Source: Bacillus subtilis
GTDB lineage: Bacteria; Pseudomonadota; Alphaproteobacteria; Rhizobiales; Rhizobiaceae
Reading direction: 5' to 3'
Length of the DNA stretch: 64,000 nt
Assembly: GCA_021733665.1 (NCBI GenBank)
Contig: JAHREI010000004.1
Span: forward strand, 124,001 to 188,000
Part shown: piece by piece, positions 45,361 through 54,046 of the stretch
Layout: each line of letters starts with the position of its first letter
Position numbering within the stretch: the first letter of the stretch is position 1
The notes under the pieces: model-generated
Told to the model about the DNA's origin: nothing
Seen by the model: only the letters and a program-made list of their open reading frames with translations
The model's database searches: none
Program-made: the position numbers and the translations under genes

Positions 45361-45398
45361 AAAAGCCCTGCGGAAAAAAGTTTCCGCAGGGCTTTTTT
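45361..45398 (+). terminator. metF terminator
   Basis: AAAGCCCTGCGGAAA-AAAG-TTTCCGCAGGGCTTT, a perfect 15-base stem followed by TTT. A second, weaker TTCCCGAA...TTTTGGGAA hairpin precedes it. Confidence 0.92.
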
Positions 45399-45576
45399 GA
45401 ATCTTTAAAACACAATATTTTCTAATGAAGTTTTGCGGAGTGCCTGCGATGATTGTCGTAAAGCGTATATCTGCAAAAAACTCTGTTACTGAAATCAATC
45501 TCTGAGAAATTGGGATGGTGACAGTGCGCTATGACTATCTGAACGTCATCAGTGTTTCAGAGAAGGGAATGCGAGA

Positions 45577-45663
45577 TCAGGGAAATACACCGACAATCAT
45601 TGCTGCGACGAAAACAAAAGCTGCGCAAAATACCAAGGCATTGATTGAACGCGTTAAACCCAT
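45577..45663 (-). CDS. Candidate 28-residue single-helix membrane peptide
   Basis: An ATG-initiated frame encoding MGLTRSINALVF followed by CAAFVFVAAMIVGVFP: a short basic N-terminus and one hydrophobic segment of about 20 residues, the classic layout of a small membrane protein with its N-terminus inside. A perfect AGGAGG lies seven bases before the ATG (complement of 45671-45676). The combination of an ideal ribosome-binding site and an ideal membrane helix in an otherwise empty region makes chance less likely. No family is known to me, and no clear promoter or terminator was identified. Confidence 0.55.
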   Translation of the reverse strand: MGLTRSINALVFCAAFVFVAAMIVGVFP

Positions 45664-46025
45664 ATGGATGCCTCCTGAGCAGGTTGTAAGTTCAGTTCTA
45701 TATGCTGTCTATGCAGCACATAAAGTCCGGAAACACATTTCTGAAAAAGTAAAATTCAGAAACATTTTTCTTACCTCAAACCGGAAATTTGCAGCAATCA
45801 ATCGTTTCAAGCTGTTGCGCCATTGGCACGATGCAGGGATGAAATTGACTGTTTCTTAACTTTGCCAGCAAGTTTCCTGTTGCTGTCATTTTACCGACAT
45901 AATCAGTCAAAGAAAAGTCTAAATTTGAAGGCGGAGTTTTAGAGGCGGGGTGCGTTTTGTATAATTGTGTATTTTTAAATTTTAAATTTATAATAATTAC
46001 AATGCATTGCGTGGTTACGATTAGC

Positions 46026-46064
46026 TTTGATGCCGCCGTAAATTATTTTACGAACGGCATCAAA
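46026..46064. other. Stem-loop beyond the MltB-like gene
   Basis: TTTGATGCCG and CGGCATCAAA arms with an inner GTAAA/TTTAC pairing, 13 bases past the stop codon. There is no long T-run on the minus strand; it may still act as a 3' boundary. Confidence 0.5.
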
Positions 46065-46076
46065 ATACCACTAAAA

Positions 46077-47342
46077 TTATAGCTTTTCGAGCAATTCACG
46101 GGTCGGCCATGAATCCGCCGGCATGCCTAAACGCAGCTGTTCTGTGCGCACAGCATCACGGGTTTTGGTGCCGAATACACCATCGATTCGACCCATGTCA
46201 TAGCCATGCGTAACCAGTTTATTTTGCAGCTCGGTTAGCTCTTCTGTTGTCAGGCCAGGCTCCGGTGTTCCGAGAACAAACGGTTCGCTGCCAGCCAGAC
46301 GGGTGGCGAAATAAGCGGCCGTTGTCGCGTAAACGATAGACTTGTTCCACTCGACGAAAATATCGAAGTTGCGGTAAGACAAGAACGCAGGGCCTTTGCG
46401 TCCCATTGGTATGAGCAGGGAAGCATCACCGTCGTCAGCACCAAGTGTGGCGCCGTCGGCTGCTTTTACGCCCCAGCCGCTCCATTTGGAATGTGGCAGG
46501 CGATAGGTGCGGATCGAGTTCTCCCAAGGCATATCCTGTGTGAGCTGCACAACTTCCAGCCAAGGTTCGCCACGCTGCCAACCCAATTCAGATAACATGC
46601 GTGCTGCCGTCATGACTGCATCGGCCACGCTATTGCGTAAATCCACTTTGCCGTCGCCATCGCCGTCAACACCACGTTCCAGATAGTCTTTTGGCAGCAA
46701 TTGCATCTGGCCGATTTCACCGGCCCATGCGCCCATAGTGCCGGCATCGACAACGCCTTTATCAATCAGCTGCAACATTGCCATCAATTGCGGGCGGAAC
46801 AATTCAGGACGGCGGCAATCATGGGACAGGCTAACAAGAGAGTTTAGGGTGTCAAAATCACCCTGAATGGCACCGAAGTCGGTTTCCAAACCCCAGAAGG
46901 CTGCAATCACAGGACCTGGTACGCCATAGGTCTCTTCTGCTTTTTTGAAAATGTCGGCATATTTGACGAGGTTTTCACGGCCCTTTTTAAGGCGCTGTTC
47001 TGAAATCAGACGTTTGGAGAATTCAGCAAAAGTCAGATTGAACACAGTCTGAGTGCGGTCGCGCTTGAGTGTGCGCTCATCAATTGTCGCTTTGTGAAGC
47101 TCTGCAATGGCGCTGTCGGAAATACCGGCAGCTTTGGCTTCCGCTATAACGCCTTCAAGCCAGACATTATAATCACCGCCACAAGCAGGCGTTTCAACCT
47201 CGGCTGTTGTTGCCGGTGCAACAGGAGCAGCAGGTTGTGCCTGATTGGCAAAAGTAAAGCTGGCACTGGCGAGGAGGGTGGCCGCAGTCAAAAGCGGCTT
47301 TAAAACTGATCGGAAGGCATGCGGGGAGGCAAGGCGTGACAT
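46077..47342 (-). CDS. MltB-type lytic murein transglycosylase
   Basis: Periplasmic enzyme of 421 residues that cleaves peptidoglycan glycan strands to 1,6-anhydro ends. A signal segment (about residues 17-33, LTAATLLASASFTFANQA) is followed by an SLT_2/MltB domain (about 55-340). Its catalytic glutamate lies in AAFWGLETDFGAIQGDFDTL, and the family run GEIGQMQLLPKDYLERGVDGDGDGKVDL is present. The C-terminal peptidoglycan-binding domain (about 365-420) has LQNKLVTHGYDMGRIDGVFGTKTRDAV. No lipobox is seen, so it is probably soluble in the periplasm. It is one of four muralytic genes in this 5.5-kb stretch. Confidence 0.92.
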   Translation of the reverse strand: MSRLASPHAFRSVLKPLLTAATLLASASFTFANQAQPAAPVAPATTAEVETPACGGDYNVWLEGVIAEAKAAGISDSAIAELHKATIDERTLKRDRTQTVFNLTFAEFSKRLISEQRLKKGRENLVKYADIFKKAEETYGVPGPVIAAFWGLETDFGAIQGDFDTLNSLVSLSHDCRRPELFRPQLMAMLQLIDKGVVDAGTMGAWAGEIGQMQLLPKDYLERGVDGDGDGKVDLRNSVADAVMTAARMLSELGWQRGEPWLEVVQLTQDMPWENSIRTYRLPHSKWSGWGVKAADGATLGADDGDASLLIPMGRKGPAFLSYRNFDIFVEWNKSIVYATTAAYFATRLAGSEPFVLGTPEPGLTTEELTELQNKLVTHGYDMGRIDGVFGTKTRDAVRTEQLRLGMPADSWPTRELLEKL

Positions 47343-47496
47343 AACTCAGTTCTTTCTACAGCAGGCTTTTGAGAGCCTGACTGGTGTGGGTGATCCGGCT
47401 CTATGCCGGAGCGTTCGAAATTTCTGAATTATGTCCTGCCGAAATATTTTGTGAAAAAGAAGATGATAAAGTCAGATTCTGCAGCCAAAGCTGCTT

Positions 47497-48330
47497 TTAT
47501 CTGACTTTGTTGCTTTCCAGCCACTTTCTCCATTGTGCATGATTGCCGGAGAATACGTTGATATCTGCATCGCCTTTAATGCCGGGAATGGTGCCGGTGC
47601 CGGTATATTGCCAGAATACCCAAGGGTGCGGGCCATATTTTTCATCCGGATGACCGGCTGTCGAACGCAGCCAGAACGGATAATCGCTGAAACTGCGCAG
47701 GTCATTATCATCGAAGAAATCGACAGTGGTATAAATGACCGGTTTCTTGCCATAATGGCGCTCAATCATGGTCAGGAATGTACGCATTTCCTTGCGTACC
47801 ACGGCCGGATCTGGGCGAAGCTTACAGGATGGCGACAGCGGGTTCCATTCCATATCGAGAACCGGCGGCAAAGCGCCCGGATCTTTCGGTACGTTACGAA
47901 TGTACCAGCGAGCCTGATCTGCGGCTGTGCGGCAGAAGTAATAGAAGTGATAAGCGCTACGCGGAATACCGGCAGCACGGGAATTTGCCCAATGCTCAGC
48001 AAAACGGTCATCAACACGGTCGCCGCCTTCAGTTGCCTTGATGAAGACAAAGGAAACACCACTGTTGCGTACCTGCTGCCAATCGACTTTATCCTGATAT
48101 TTGGAAACATCGGTTCCGTGCACCGGATAATGCCATGGTGTTTTGCCGGTATAATCATGCGGTTTGCGGTCGTAGAAACGCGGAGCTTTGGCGCTTCCTG
48201 ATGGCAGAGCGATAGCCGTACCTGAGCCTGAAGCAGAACCGGCCGATGGTTTCACATCTGAAAAATCATAATCCATTGATGTGCAGGCACTCAGCATCAG
48301 ACTGAGAACGGCAAGAACTGCTGGCTTCAT
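47497..48330 (-). CDS. GH25-family lysozyme lipoprotein
   Basis: Predicted muramidase of 277 residues from glycoside hydrolase family 25. The N-terminus has a lipoprotein signal (LSLMLSACTS, lipobox LSAC), so it should be lipid-anchored in the envelope. The catalytic barrel includes GTDVSKYQDKVDWQQV, FVFIKATEGGDRVDDRFAEHW and the acidic pair in PPVLDMEWN, with WVFWQYTGTG near the end. An internal hairpin (AAGTCAGAT...ATCTGACTT, 47468-47507) spans the stop codon. The gene follows the same leftward direction as the MltB-like gene, 154 bases before its start. Confidence 0.88.
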   Translation of the reverse strand: MKPAVLAVLSLMLSACTSMDYDFSDVKPSAGSASGSGTAIALPSGSAKAPRFYDRKPHDYTGKTPWHYPVHGTDVSKYQDKVDWQQVRNSGVSFVFIKATEGGDRVDDRFAEHWANSRAAGIPRSAYHFYYFCRTAADQARWYIRNVPKDPGALPPVLDMEWNPLSPSCKLRPDPAVVRKEMRTFLTMIERHYGKKPVIYTTVDFFDDNDLRSFSDYPFWLRSTAGHPDEKYGPHPWVFWQYTGTGTIPGIKGDADINVFSGNHAQWRKWLESNKVR

Positions 48331-48581
48331 TAATTCTATCTCACACAGGTCGCAGGGAAATCATGAATGGTTTCTTACCGTAAAAGGTTAAATTTTTCCT
48401 TTAGATCATCAATATTGCATTGCTGGTCATTCCGCTGCGCTTGCACTTTTTTGAGGCTGCTGCATGTATAAAAGTGACTGAATATTTGTTCTGAATATAT
48501 TTTTTGTGCGGCGGATCATAACTTATGCGGCATAATATGGTGCCTGTCATAATTGTCGTGATCCGGCGCGGAGGTGATTAG

Positions 48582-48989
48582 ATGTATCGTTTGCTGGTTT
48601 TGATTGTTGCTGTTGTGTTGCTGGGCGCTGCCGCATTCTGGGGCGGTTTTTTATTCTCGAATAAGCCAGCGCAAAAGCGCACAGATAATATTGCTGCAAT
48701 TATTGCTGACACTGAAAAGTCAGTACCCGCTGGAACAGAACAGGGTGTGACGGAAGGTGACGGCAGTTCGGTGCTTAATCTTGATGCGCTGAAACTGGAT
48801 AAGCCGCTGACGGCGGAAGATGTGCAAAATGTTGTTCAGCAAGCCGGATTGGACGCTGAGCAAACCGCTTTGCGTGTCGGACATAATGCAGAACAGGCTG
48901 CTCTTGCGAGAAAAACGGCTGAAGATGTGGTGCGTGTCCATATGGAGCGCCGGATGCGGGATGAGCAGGCCGGCAATAAAGCCTTGTAA
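48582..48989 (+). CDS. Membrane-anchored protein of unknown function
   Basis: A 135-residue protein with one N-terminal membrane helix (about residues 4-24, LLVLIVAVVLLGAAAFWGGFLF), probably a signal anchor. The predicted periplasmic part is an acidic linker followed by an alanine- and glutamate-rich helix that may form a coiled coil (AEDVQNVVQQAGLDAEQTALRV through the C-terminus). I do not recognise a family. GGAGG lies about seven bases before the ATG. It is divergent from the GH25 lysozyme and 110 bases ahead of the DjlA-like gene, so it may share a transcript with the latter and with the amidase gene. Confidence 0.65.
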   Translation: MYRLLVLIVAVVLLGAAAFWGGFLFSNKPAQKRTDNIAAIIADTEKSVPAGTEQGVTEGDGSSVLNLDALKLDKPLTAEDVQNVVQQAGLDAEQTALRVGHNAEQAALARKTAEDVVRVHMERRMRDEQAGNKAL

Positions 48990-49099
48990 CGAGAAGTATT
49001 TCGTTCACGCTACTATTCTGCCGGACACATTATTGGGATATCGTCCGGTTGAATACGCTTCATGGTTTTCTTCATACTTGTTTTGAATTACAGAAGCTT

Positions 49100-49837
49100 A
49101 TGTCGATTTGGTCCAGCATTGCTGATTTTTTTACGCAGACGGCTTACAGCGCATTTTCCAATGTGATTGAAGCTGTGCGCACGTATTTTGAGGGCGATGC
49201 CGAGACCCGTCGTCGCGTGGCTTTTTCCATTGCGATGATTGCTCTCTCTGCCAAGATGGCAAAAGCGGACGGTATTGTCTCCGAGCAGGAAGTACGGGCG
49301 TTTCAGGATATTTTCGAAGTGCCGGAGAAAGAGGCGGATCACGTCTCTCGGCTTTACAATCTTGCCAAGCAGGATGTTGCCGGTTTTGAAAGTTATGCCG
49401 GTCAGATTGCCTCTTTGTGCCGCAGTTCGCAAACAGATGGTATGGAGGTTGGTTGTGATGCGCTGGCCGACGTGCTTGACGGTCTGTTCTATATCGCCAA
49501 AGCTGACGGCTATGTGCATGACAAGGAAATGGCCTTTTTGCGTCGCGTAGCAGAAATCTTTGCGATTGAAGAAGACGAATTCTTGCTGATTGCCGGCCGG
49601 CATGTGAATTTAGGCCCCTCTGATCCCTATGCTGTGCTTGGCTTGACGCGCGGCGTCACGTATCAGGAAGCGAAGCAGCATTACCGTAAACTTGTGCGTC
49701 AGAACCATCCGGATCTGGTTATCGCGCGCGGTATGCCCTATGAGTTTCAGAAGATAGCCAATCACCGTCTTGCAGCGATTAATGCAGCTTGGGCGACGAT
49801 AGAGAAAAAATTGGATCAGCATGACTATGCAGGATAA
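49100..49837 (+). CDS. DjlA-like TerB/J-domain protein
   Basis: A 245-residue co-chaperone-like protein. The N-terminal part is a TerB-type helical domain (about residues 40-165) with paired acidic loops AKMAKADGIVSEQE and IAKADGYVHDKE. The C-terminal J domain (about 180-240) carries the HPD motif in RQNHPDLVIARGMP needed to stimulate DnaK. The architecture is that of DjlA, but no N-terminal membrane helix is evident, unlike in E. coli. The MSIWSSIADFF start fits the family; the longer frame adds 17 residues of no similarity. It overlaps the following amidase gene by 17 bases. Confidence 0.85.
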   Translation: MSIWSSIADFFTQTAYSAFSNVIEAVRTYFEGDAETRRRVAFSIAMIALSAKMAKADGIVSEQEVRAFQDIFEVPEKEADHVSRLYNLAKQDVAGFESYAGQIASLCRSSQTDGMEVGCDALADVLDGLFYIAKADGYVHDKEMAFLRRVAEIFAIEEDEFLLIAGRHVNLGPSDPYAVLGLTRGVTYQEAKQHYRKLVRQNHPDLVIARGMPYEFQKIANHRLAAINAAWATIEKKLDQHDYAG

Positions 49838-50624
49838 TCAGATCGCAACCCGCGCTTTATTGAGCAAAGCTGATTACACGGATGCGATTATTGACGCATC
49901 AGCCAATTTTGGCCCGCGCAAAGACGGCAAAATACCGCGCTTTCTGATCTTGCATTACACTGGTCTGGCAACTGCGCAGGAAGCGCTCGATATTCTGAAA
50001 TGCCCTGAGCGCGAAGTCTCTGCGCATTATCTGGTGCATGAGGACGGGCAGGTTGTGCAGATGGTCGCGGAGAGCGAACGCGCATGGCATGCGGGGAACA
50101 GCTGTTGGAAAGGCGAGCGCGATATCAACTCCGCTTCAATCGGTATCGAGATCGTCAATCCGGGTGTGCTGGAGAATTTCCCGCCATTCCCTGAGAAGCA
50201 AATTAAATCAGTGATTGCGCTGTGCCGCTCGATTTGTGAACGCTACAATATTGCGCCTGAGCATGTACTTGCCCATTCCGATATTGCGCCGGAGCGTAAG
50301 ATTGATCCGGGTGAAAATTTCCCTTGGAAAGCCCTGTTCGAAGCCGGTATTGGTCACTGGGTTGAGCCTGCGCCGATCCGTGGCGGGCGTTTTTTTGCCA
50401 TGGGTGACCGTGGTCAGCCGGTGGAAGCCTTGCAATCAATGCTGGCCATGTATGGCTATGACATCATGATTAATGGTGAGTTCAACGAGCAGACCAAGGT
50501 GGTTTTGAGCGCATTTCAGCGCCATTTTCGTCAAAATCAGATCGACGGCGTTGCCGATACCTCGACAATTGAGACTTTACACAGGCTGATTTCAACGATT
50601 TTGCGTGAAAGCGTAACTAGCTGA
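49821..50624 (+). CDS. AmiD-type N-acetylmuramoyl-L-alanine amidase
   Basis: Zinc amidase of 267 residues, amidase_2 type, that cuts the bond between MurNAc and the stem peptide. Zinc ligands are visible in FLILHYTGL (near residue 46) and LAHSDIAPERKIDPGENFPW (with the catalytic lysine). VSAHYLVHEDGQVVQMVAE and SIGIEIVNPG complete the fold. A C-terminal peptidoglycan-binding domain (about 195-260, VEALQSMLAMYGYDIMINGEF) follows. No signal peptide is seen, which suggests a cytoplasmic recycling amidase or use of an atypical export route. Translationally coupled to the DjlA-like gene through a 17-base overlap. Confidence 0.9.
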   Translation: MTMQDNQIATRALLSKADYTDAIIDASANFGPRKDGKIPRFLILHYTGLATAQEALDILKCPEREVSAHYLVHEDGQVVQMVAESERAWHAGNSCWKGERDINSASIGIEIVNPGVLENFPPFPEKQIKSVIALCRSICERYNIAPEHVLAHSDIAPERKIDPGENFPWKALFEAGIGHWVEPAPIRGGRFFAMGDRGQPVEALQSMLAMYGYDIMINGEFNEQTKVVLSAFQRHFRQNQIDGVADTSTIETLHRLISTILRESVTS

Positions 50625-50866
50625 TTTTTAAAATAGCTTACTGTTTTTTGATAATCGTATTTCCGTAAATGTTACAGGTTTTTGCAATCTGTGATTTGTA
50701 GGAACAATCTTCGGCTGCAATCAGACGTCAGATACAACCTCAATTTCCTTGAGCAGATCTGACGATGGGGGCGGACTGTTTCCTTTAAGGAAGACGTTGA
50801 AAGACGGTTTTGCGTGAGCGCAAATCCTTTCGGCGGATGTATACAACAGTTCCAACGGTAAGGTTT

Positions 50867-51568
50867 ATGATTAAACAATTAGGATTTTTATGCGCTCTCA
50901 GCGGAGCGATGGTTTCGTTCGCTCTTGCACCAGCCATGAGTGCGCCGGTACTCGAGAAAACTAATCTTGTGGATCTTTTGAAAGCTAAAAATGAAGCTTC
51001 TGAAAAGACCACCAAGAAAAGTGAAAAAGCTAAAGATAAATCTGGCACCAGCCGCACTGCCTACCAGAAACAGGCTTCCGCTAAAATGCCGGTGATTGAA
51101 CGTCGTTCAGCACGTACCCGTATTGATCTGAATAAACAGATCAAAGGTCAGGCTGAAACCAAGCAGGCACAGGCAAGCAAATCCGCTAAGTCGGGTCGTC
51201 CATATTCTGCGATTATTGCCCGTTATGCCTCGAGCTATGGTGTGCCTTTGTCACTGGCTCATGCCGTTGTGCGCCATGAGAGCAATTACCAGCCAAATGT
51301 TCGCGGTCGTGCCGGTGAAATCGGCCTGATGCAGATCAAGCTCGGTACTGCCCGTGGTCTTGGTTATACCGGTTCTGCTAAAGGTCTGTATGATCCGGCA
51401 ACCAATGTGCAATATGGCATGAAATATCTGGCGCAGGCTCACAAGCTTGGCGGCGGTACAACCTGCGGCACAATTTTGAAATACAATGCCGGTCATGGCG
51501 CCAAGCGTATGAATCCGACATCTGCAAAATATTGCAGCAATGTTAAGACTTACATGGCCAAATTTTAA
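50867..51568 (+). CDS. SLT-type lytic transglycosylase
   Basis: Exported muralytic enzyme of 233 residues. A signal peptide (MIKQLGFLCALSGAMVSFAL..., cleavage near AMSA-PV, residue 26) precedes a long basic, alanine- and lysine-rich linker (about residues 40-120) and an SLT domain. Catalytic glutamate lies in AHAVVRHESNY, followed by the GEIGLMQIKLGTARGLGY block and TNVQYGMKYLAQ. A disulfide may join cysteines in TTCGTI and KYCSNV. The start at MIKQLGF is chosen for the signal peptide; the longer frame would put a charged segment in front of it. Followed by a decayed palindromic repeat and a terminator. Confidence 0.88.
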   Translation: MIKQLGFLCALSGAMVSFALAPAMSAPVLEKTNLVDLLKAKNEASEKTTKKSEKAKDKSGTSRTAYQKQASAKMPVIERRSARTRIDLNKQIKGQAETKQAQASKSAKSGRPYSAIIARYASSYGVPLSLAHAVVRHESNYQPNVRGRAGEIGLMQIKLGTARGLGYTGSAKGLYDPATNVQYGMKYLAQAHKLGGGTTCGTILKYNAGHGAKRMNPTSAKYCSNVKTYMAKF

Positions 51569-51577
51569 GCCTGTTTA

Positions 51578-51615
51578 TATTCAGGCTCTGGCGGGACAAA
51601 TGATGCGCCATAACC
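51578..51615 (+). repeat. Decayed left arm of the long palindromic repeat
   Basis: TATATTCAGGCTCTGGCGG and CAAATGATGCGCC resemble the left arm of copy A (GTATTCGGGCTCTGGCGG, GCAAATAGCGCC). It is again placed directly after a stop codon. The right half is not recognisable. Confidence 0.4.
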
Positions 51616-51660
51616 TAAATCTAAACAGCCCTTGTATGACAGGGCTGAGATTTTAAACAA

Positions 51661-51696
51661 AAGCTGGGTTTCCGTTTCGGAAGCCCAGCTTTTTTA
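51661..51696 (+). terminator. Terminator after the SLT gene
   Basis: AAGCTGGGTTTCCG / CGGAAGCCCAGCTT stem (one G-T pair) followed by TTTTT. A smaller AGCCCT...AGGGCT hairpin precedes it. Confidence 0.85.
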
Positions 51697-51728
51697 TTGC
51701 GTTTTGTGACGGATACAGCCTATAGAGG

Positions 51729-52146
51729 CTTGTCAGCCGGTCGGGCAGCCGCGCTTGTTCAATGCCGAAAGGTGGCAAGTGAGGAAAGTCCGGGCTCCAT
51801 GGAAACACGATGCCGGGTAACGCCCGGCGAGGGTGACCTCAGGGAAAGTGCAACAGAGAGCAGACCGCCTGCCATTGTCCTTCGGGACGCAGGGCAGGTA
51901 AGGGTGAAAGGGTGGGGTAAGAGCCCACCGCGCTGCCGGTAACGGGAGTGGCACGGTAAACCCCATCGGGAGCAAGACCGAATAGGGACGGCGCATCAGG
52001 CTTCGGCCTGATAATCAGTTTCCGGATAGCCGTCCGGGTGGGTTGCAAGAGGCGGGTGGCGACATCCGTCCCAGATGAATGGCTGCCGCGTCGGGCTGGT
52101 AACAGTCCGGCCATACAGAACCCGGCTTACAGACCGGCTGACACTT
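51729..52146 (+). ncRNA. rnpB: RNase P RNA (bacterial type A)
   Basis: Catalytic RNA that matures tRNA 5' ends. The ends pair as helix P1 (TGTCAGCCGGTC at 51731-51742 with GACCGGCTGACA at 52132-52143). Conserved elements are the GAGGAAAGTCCGGGCTCC box (near 51781), the AACGCCCGGCGAGGG segment, the CAACAGAGAGCAGACC block and the 3' element ACAGAACCCGGCTTA before P1. The ends are set by P1 and may be off by a few bases. It lies between the muralytic genes and the dcw cluster. Confidence 0.96.
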
Positions 52147-52541
52147 CTGTTTTAAATAATCGCCCGCATTGATGGGCGGTAAAAAGTGTCATTTTAACCG
52201 ATGATAAAGCATAAATGCTTTCGTAAAATAACCCTTCCTTAATATTAATATTGGATAAATTATTCACGGCATGTTGTGCGCTCTCACGGGCGTGCAGCCG
52301 AGTAACCATATAATACGGCAGCGGGCGGAGCGGTTTCTGTGCCTCCGTTGACGCCTACCTTGCCCCGGTGGTATTTTTTAATGCAGTTTGTTGCGTCCAG
52401 ACTTTGTTCAGTTTCCAGACATTTTTTGCTGTATCCGGCACAGGCTGGTATGCAGATTTCTAAAATCTGTGGTTGTGGTGATGTTGCCTGCATAGAAGGA
52501 TTTGCTGCTGTTCAGCGCGATCCGGCAGGACAAGCAAAATA
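52147..52541. other. Region between rnpB and rsmH; no mraZ
   Basis: No gene found. The cell-division regulator gene mraZ, often first in the dcw cluster and present in Brucella as I recall, is not here in any frame. A possible promoter for the cluster is TTGACG (52348-52353) with TATTTT (52372-52377), 18 bases apart. A CGCCC...GGGCG hairpin near 52162-52180 lies just after rnpB. Confidence 0.5.
52348..52377 (+). promoter_or_regulatory. Possible dcw-cluster promoter
   Basis: TTGACG and TATTTT hexamers 18 bases apart, about 165 bases before rsmH. The -35 is good; the -10 is weak. Confidence 0.35.
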
Positions 52542-53633
52542 ATGACAGGGCGGGATGAAAGCATGATCACAGGCGCAGATAATAATAAGACAACTCAGGT
52601 TGCCGATGGTGCCGCATCTGCCGGTGAAGAGGATTATTCCCGCCATATTCCGGTGATGCTGGAAGAAGTTGTCAGCGCTTTGCAGCCGGAAGCCGGTAAG
52701 CTTTATGTTGATGGTACATTCGGTGCCGGTGGTTACACAAAACGAATTCTCAAAACCGGTGCGGATGTTCTCGCCATTGACCGCGACCCGAATGCCATTG
52801 CTGCAGGACAAGCGGTGGTTGCAGATTATCAGGGGCGTTTGCGTCTGGTACAGGCTCGTTTTTCGCAGATGGAAGAGGTGCTGAGTGATGTGCAGCCGGA
52901 TGGTGTTGTGCTGGATATCGGTGTTTCCTCCATGCAGATTGATGAGGCGGATCGCGGTTTTTCTTTCCAGAAAGACGGGCCGCTGGATATGCGCATGTCC
53001 TCACACGGTCTGAGCGCCGCTGATGTGGTCAACCAGTATAAAATGGGCGATCTGGCGCGTATTTTTAATTTCCTCGGTGAGGAACGTCATGCCGGACGCA
53101 TTGCGCGCATGATCGAAAAACGCCGTGAAAGTGAACCTTTCAGCCGCACCCGTGATCTTGCCAATGCGATTGAAATGCTGGTCGGGCGCCATCCGAAAGA
53201 CCGTATTCATCCGGCGACCCGCGTTTTTCAGGCGCTTCGTATTTATGTGAATGATGAGTTAGGCGAATTGGCGCGTGCTTTGATCGCTGCCGAGCGCTCA
53301 TTGAAACCCGGCGGTCGTTTGGTTGTTGTAACCTTCCATTCACTGGAAGATCGTATTGTGAAGCGCTTCTTTGCTGACCGTGCCGGTGGTGGTGGTGGTT
53401 CGCGCCATTTGCCGGAAGCCCATATGCGTCATGGCAGTTTTAACCCTGCCGTTAAAGGCGCGGTGAGTGCCAGTGAAGAAGAAGCTCTGCGTAATCCGCG
53501 TGCGCGTTCTGCCAAACTGCGCGCCGGTATACGTACAGAACATCCGCCGCTTAAAGCGGATTATAGTATTTTCGGCCTGCCAACCCTGCCTGTTCTGCCA
53601 GAAACTGATAATGCGAAGAGGAAATCATCATGA
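52542..53633 (+). CDS. rsmH: 16S rRNA (cytosine-1402-N4)-methyltransferase RsmH
   Basis: SAM-dependent enzyme (formerly MraW) that modifies C1402 in the ribosomal P site. The 363-residue protein has [18 protein letters not shown], motif [29 protein letters not shown] and the late [15 protein letters not shown] and [16 protein letters not shown] blocks. It starts further upstream than E. coli RsmH, with an extra 30-residue polar N-terminus; an internal ATG at codon 8 is an alternative start. It is the first gene of the dcw cluster here and overlaps ftsL (ATGATG junction). Confidence 0.96.
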   Translation: MTGRDESMITGADNNKTTQVADGAASAGEEDYSRHIPVMLEEVVSALQPEAGKLYVDGTFGAGGYTKRILKTGADVLAIDRDPNAIAAGQAVVADYQGRLRLVQARFSQMEEVLSDVQPDGVVLDIGVSSMQIDEADRGFSFQKDGPLDMRMSSHGLSAADVVNQYKMGDLARIFNFLGEERHAGRIARMIEKRRESEPFSRTRDLANAIEMLVGRHPKDRIHPATRVFQALRIYVNDELGELARALIAAERSLKPGGRLVVVTFHSLEDRIVKRFFADRAGGGGGSRHLPEAHMRHGSFNPAVKGAVSASEEEALRNPRARSAKLRAGIRTEHPPLKADYSIFGLPTLPVLPETDNAKRKSS

Positions 53634-54046
53634 TGCGAACTATAGATATTATATTGATCGCAGTTATGCTGGTGGCCGCTACGGTGACTTATAAGATCAA
53701 ACATGATGCCGAAAAGCAGGTCGTTGAGATCAAGAAAATTCAGCGCCAGATTGCGTTTGAAAAAGACACGATCAATTTGTTGAAAGCGGACTGGAGCCTG
53801 ATGACGCAGCCGAACCGCTTGCAGCGTCTGTCGGATATTTATCAGGCGCAGCTTAAGCTGCAGCCGGTTGATGTGACGCAGATCGGTCTGTTTGACGATA
53901 TTCCGATGAAACAGGCAGATGATATTGAAAAGCTGATTGGTGGCAGTGCTGATCTGGTAGCTTCGGTTGATTCAATGAGCACAGGCAGCATTGTACAGAG
54001 TGCGGCAGCCCCTATGCGTATTGTTGTTCCGGGAGTGCGGCCATGA
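53630..54046 (+). CDS. ftsL: Cell division protein FtsL
   Basis: Bitopic divisome protein of 138 residues that forms the FtsQLB complex. One N-terminal membrane helix (about residues 4-20, [17 protein letters not shown]) is followed by a periplasmic coiled coil ([31 protein letters not shown]) and the [12 protein letters not shown]-like [22 protein letters not shown] motif typical of rhizobial FtsL. A further 50 residues form an extended, low-complexity tail. Identity rests on this motif and on its place between rsmH and ftsI, overlapping both genes by four bases. Confidence 0.9.
   Translation: MMRTIDIILIAVMLVAATVTYKIKHDAEKQVVEIKKIQRQIAFEKDTINLLKADWSLMTQPNRLQRLSDIYQAQLKLQPVDVTQIGLFDDIPMKQADDIEKLIGGSADLVASVDSMSTGSIVQSAAAPMRIVVPGVRP

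Larger units (their letters stand above)
45399..46076. other. Intergenic region between metF terminator and mltB-like gene
   Basis: About 680 bases. It contains a 28-codon membrane-peptide frame at 45577-45663 (minus strand) and a hairpin at 46026-46064. The rest is AT-rich. A plus-strand frame at 45515-45859 covers the peptide but does not look like a protein. Confidence 0.5.

Noticed and set aside
45515-45859. 114-codon plus-strand frame downstream of metF
   Set aside because: Composition is not protein-like and it is antisense to the better-supported 28-residue membrane peptide.
45883-45900. Second PHO-box-like site CTGTCAT-TTTA-CCGACAT
   Set aside because: Two mismatches in one half-site, and no plus-strand gene follows for more than 2 kb.
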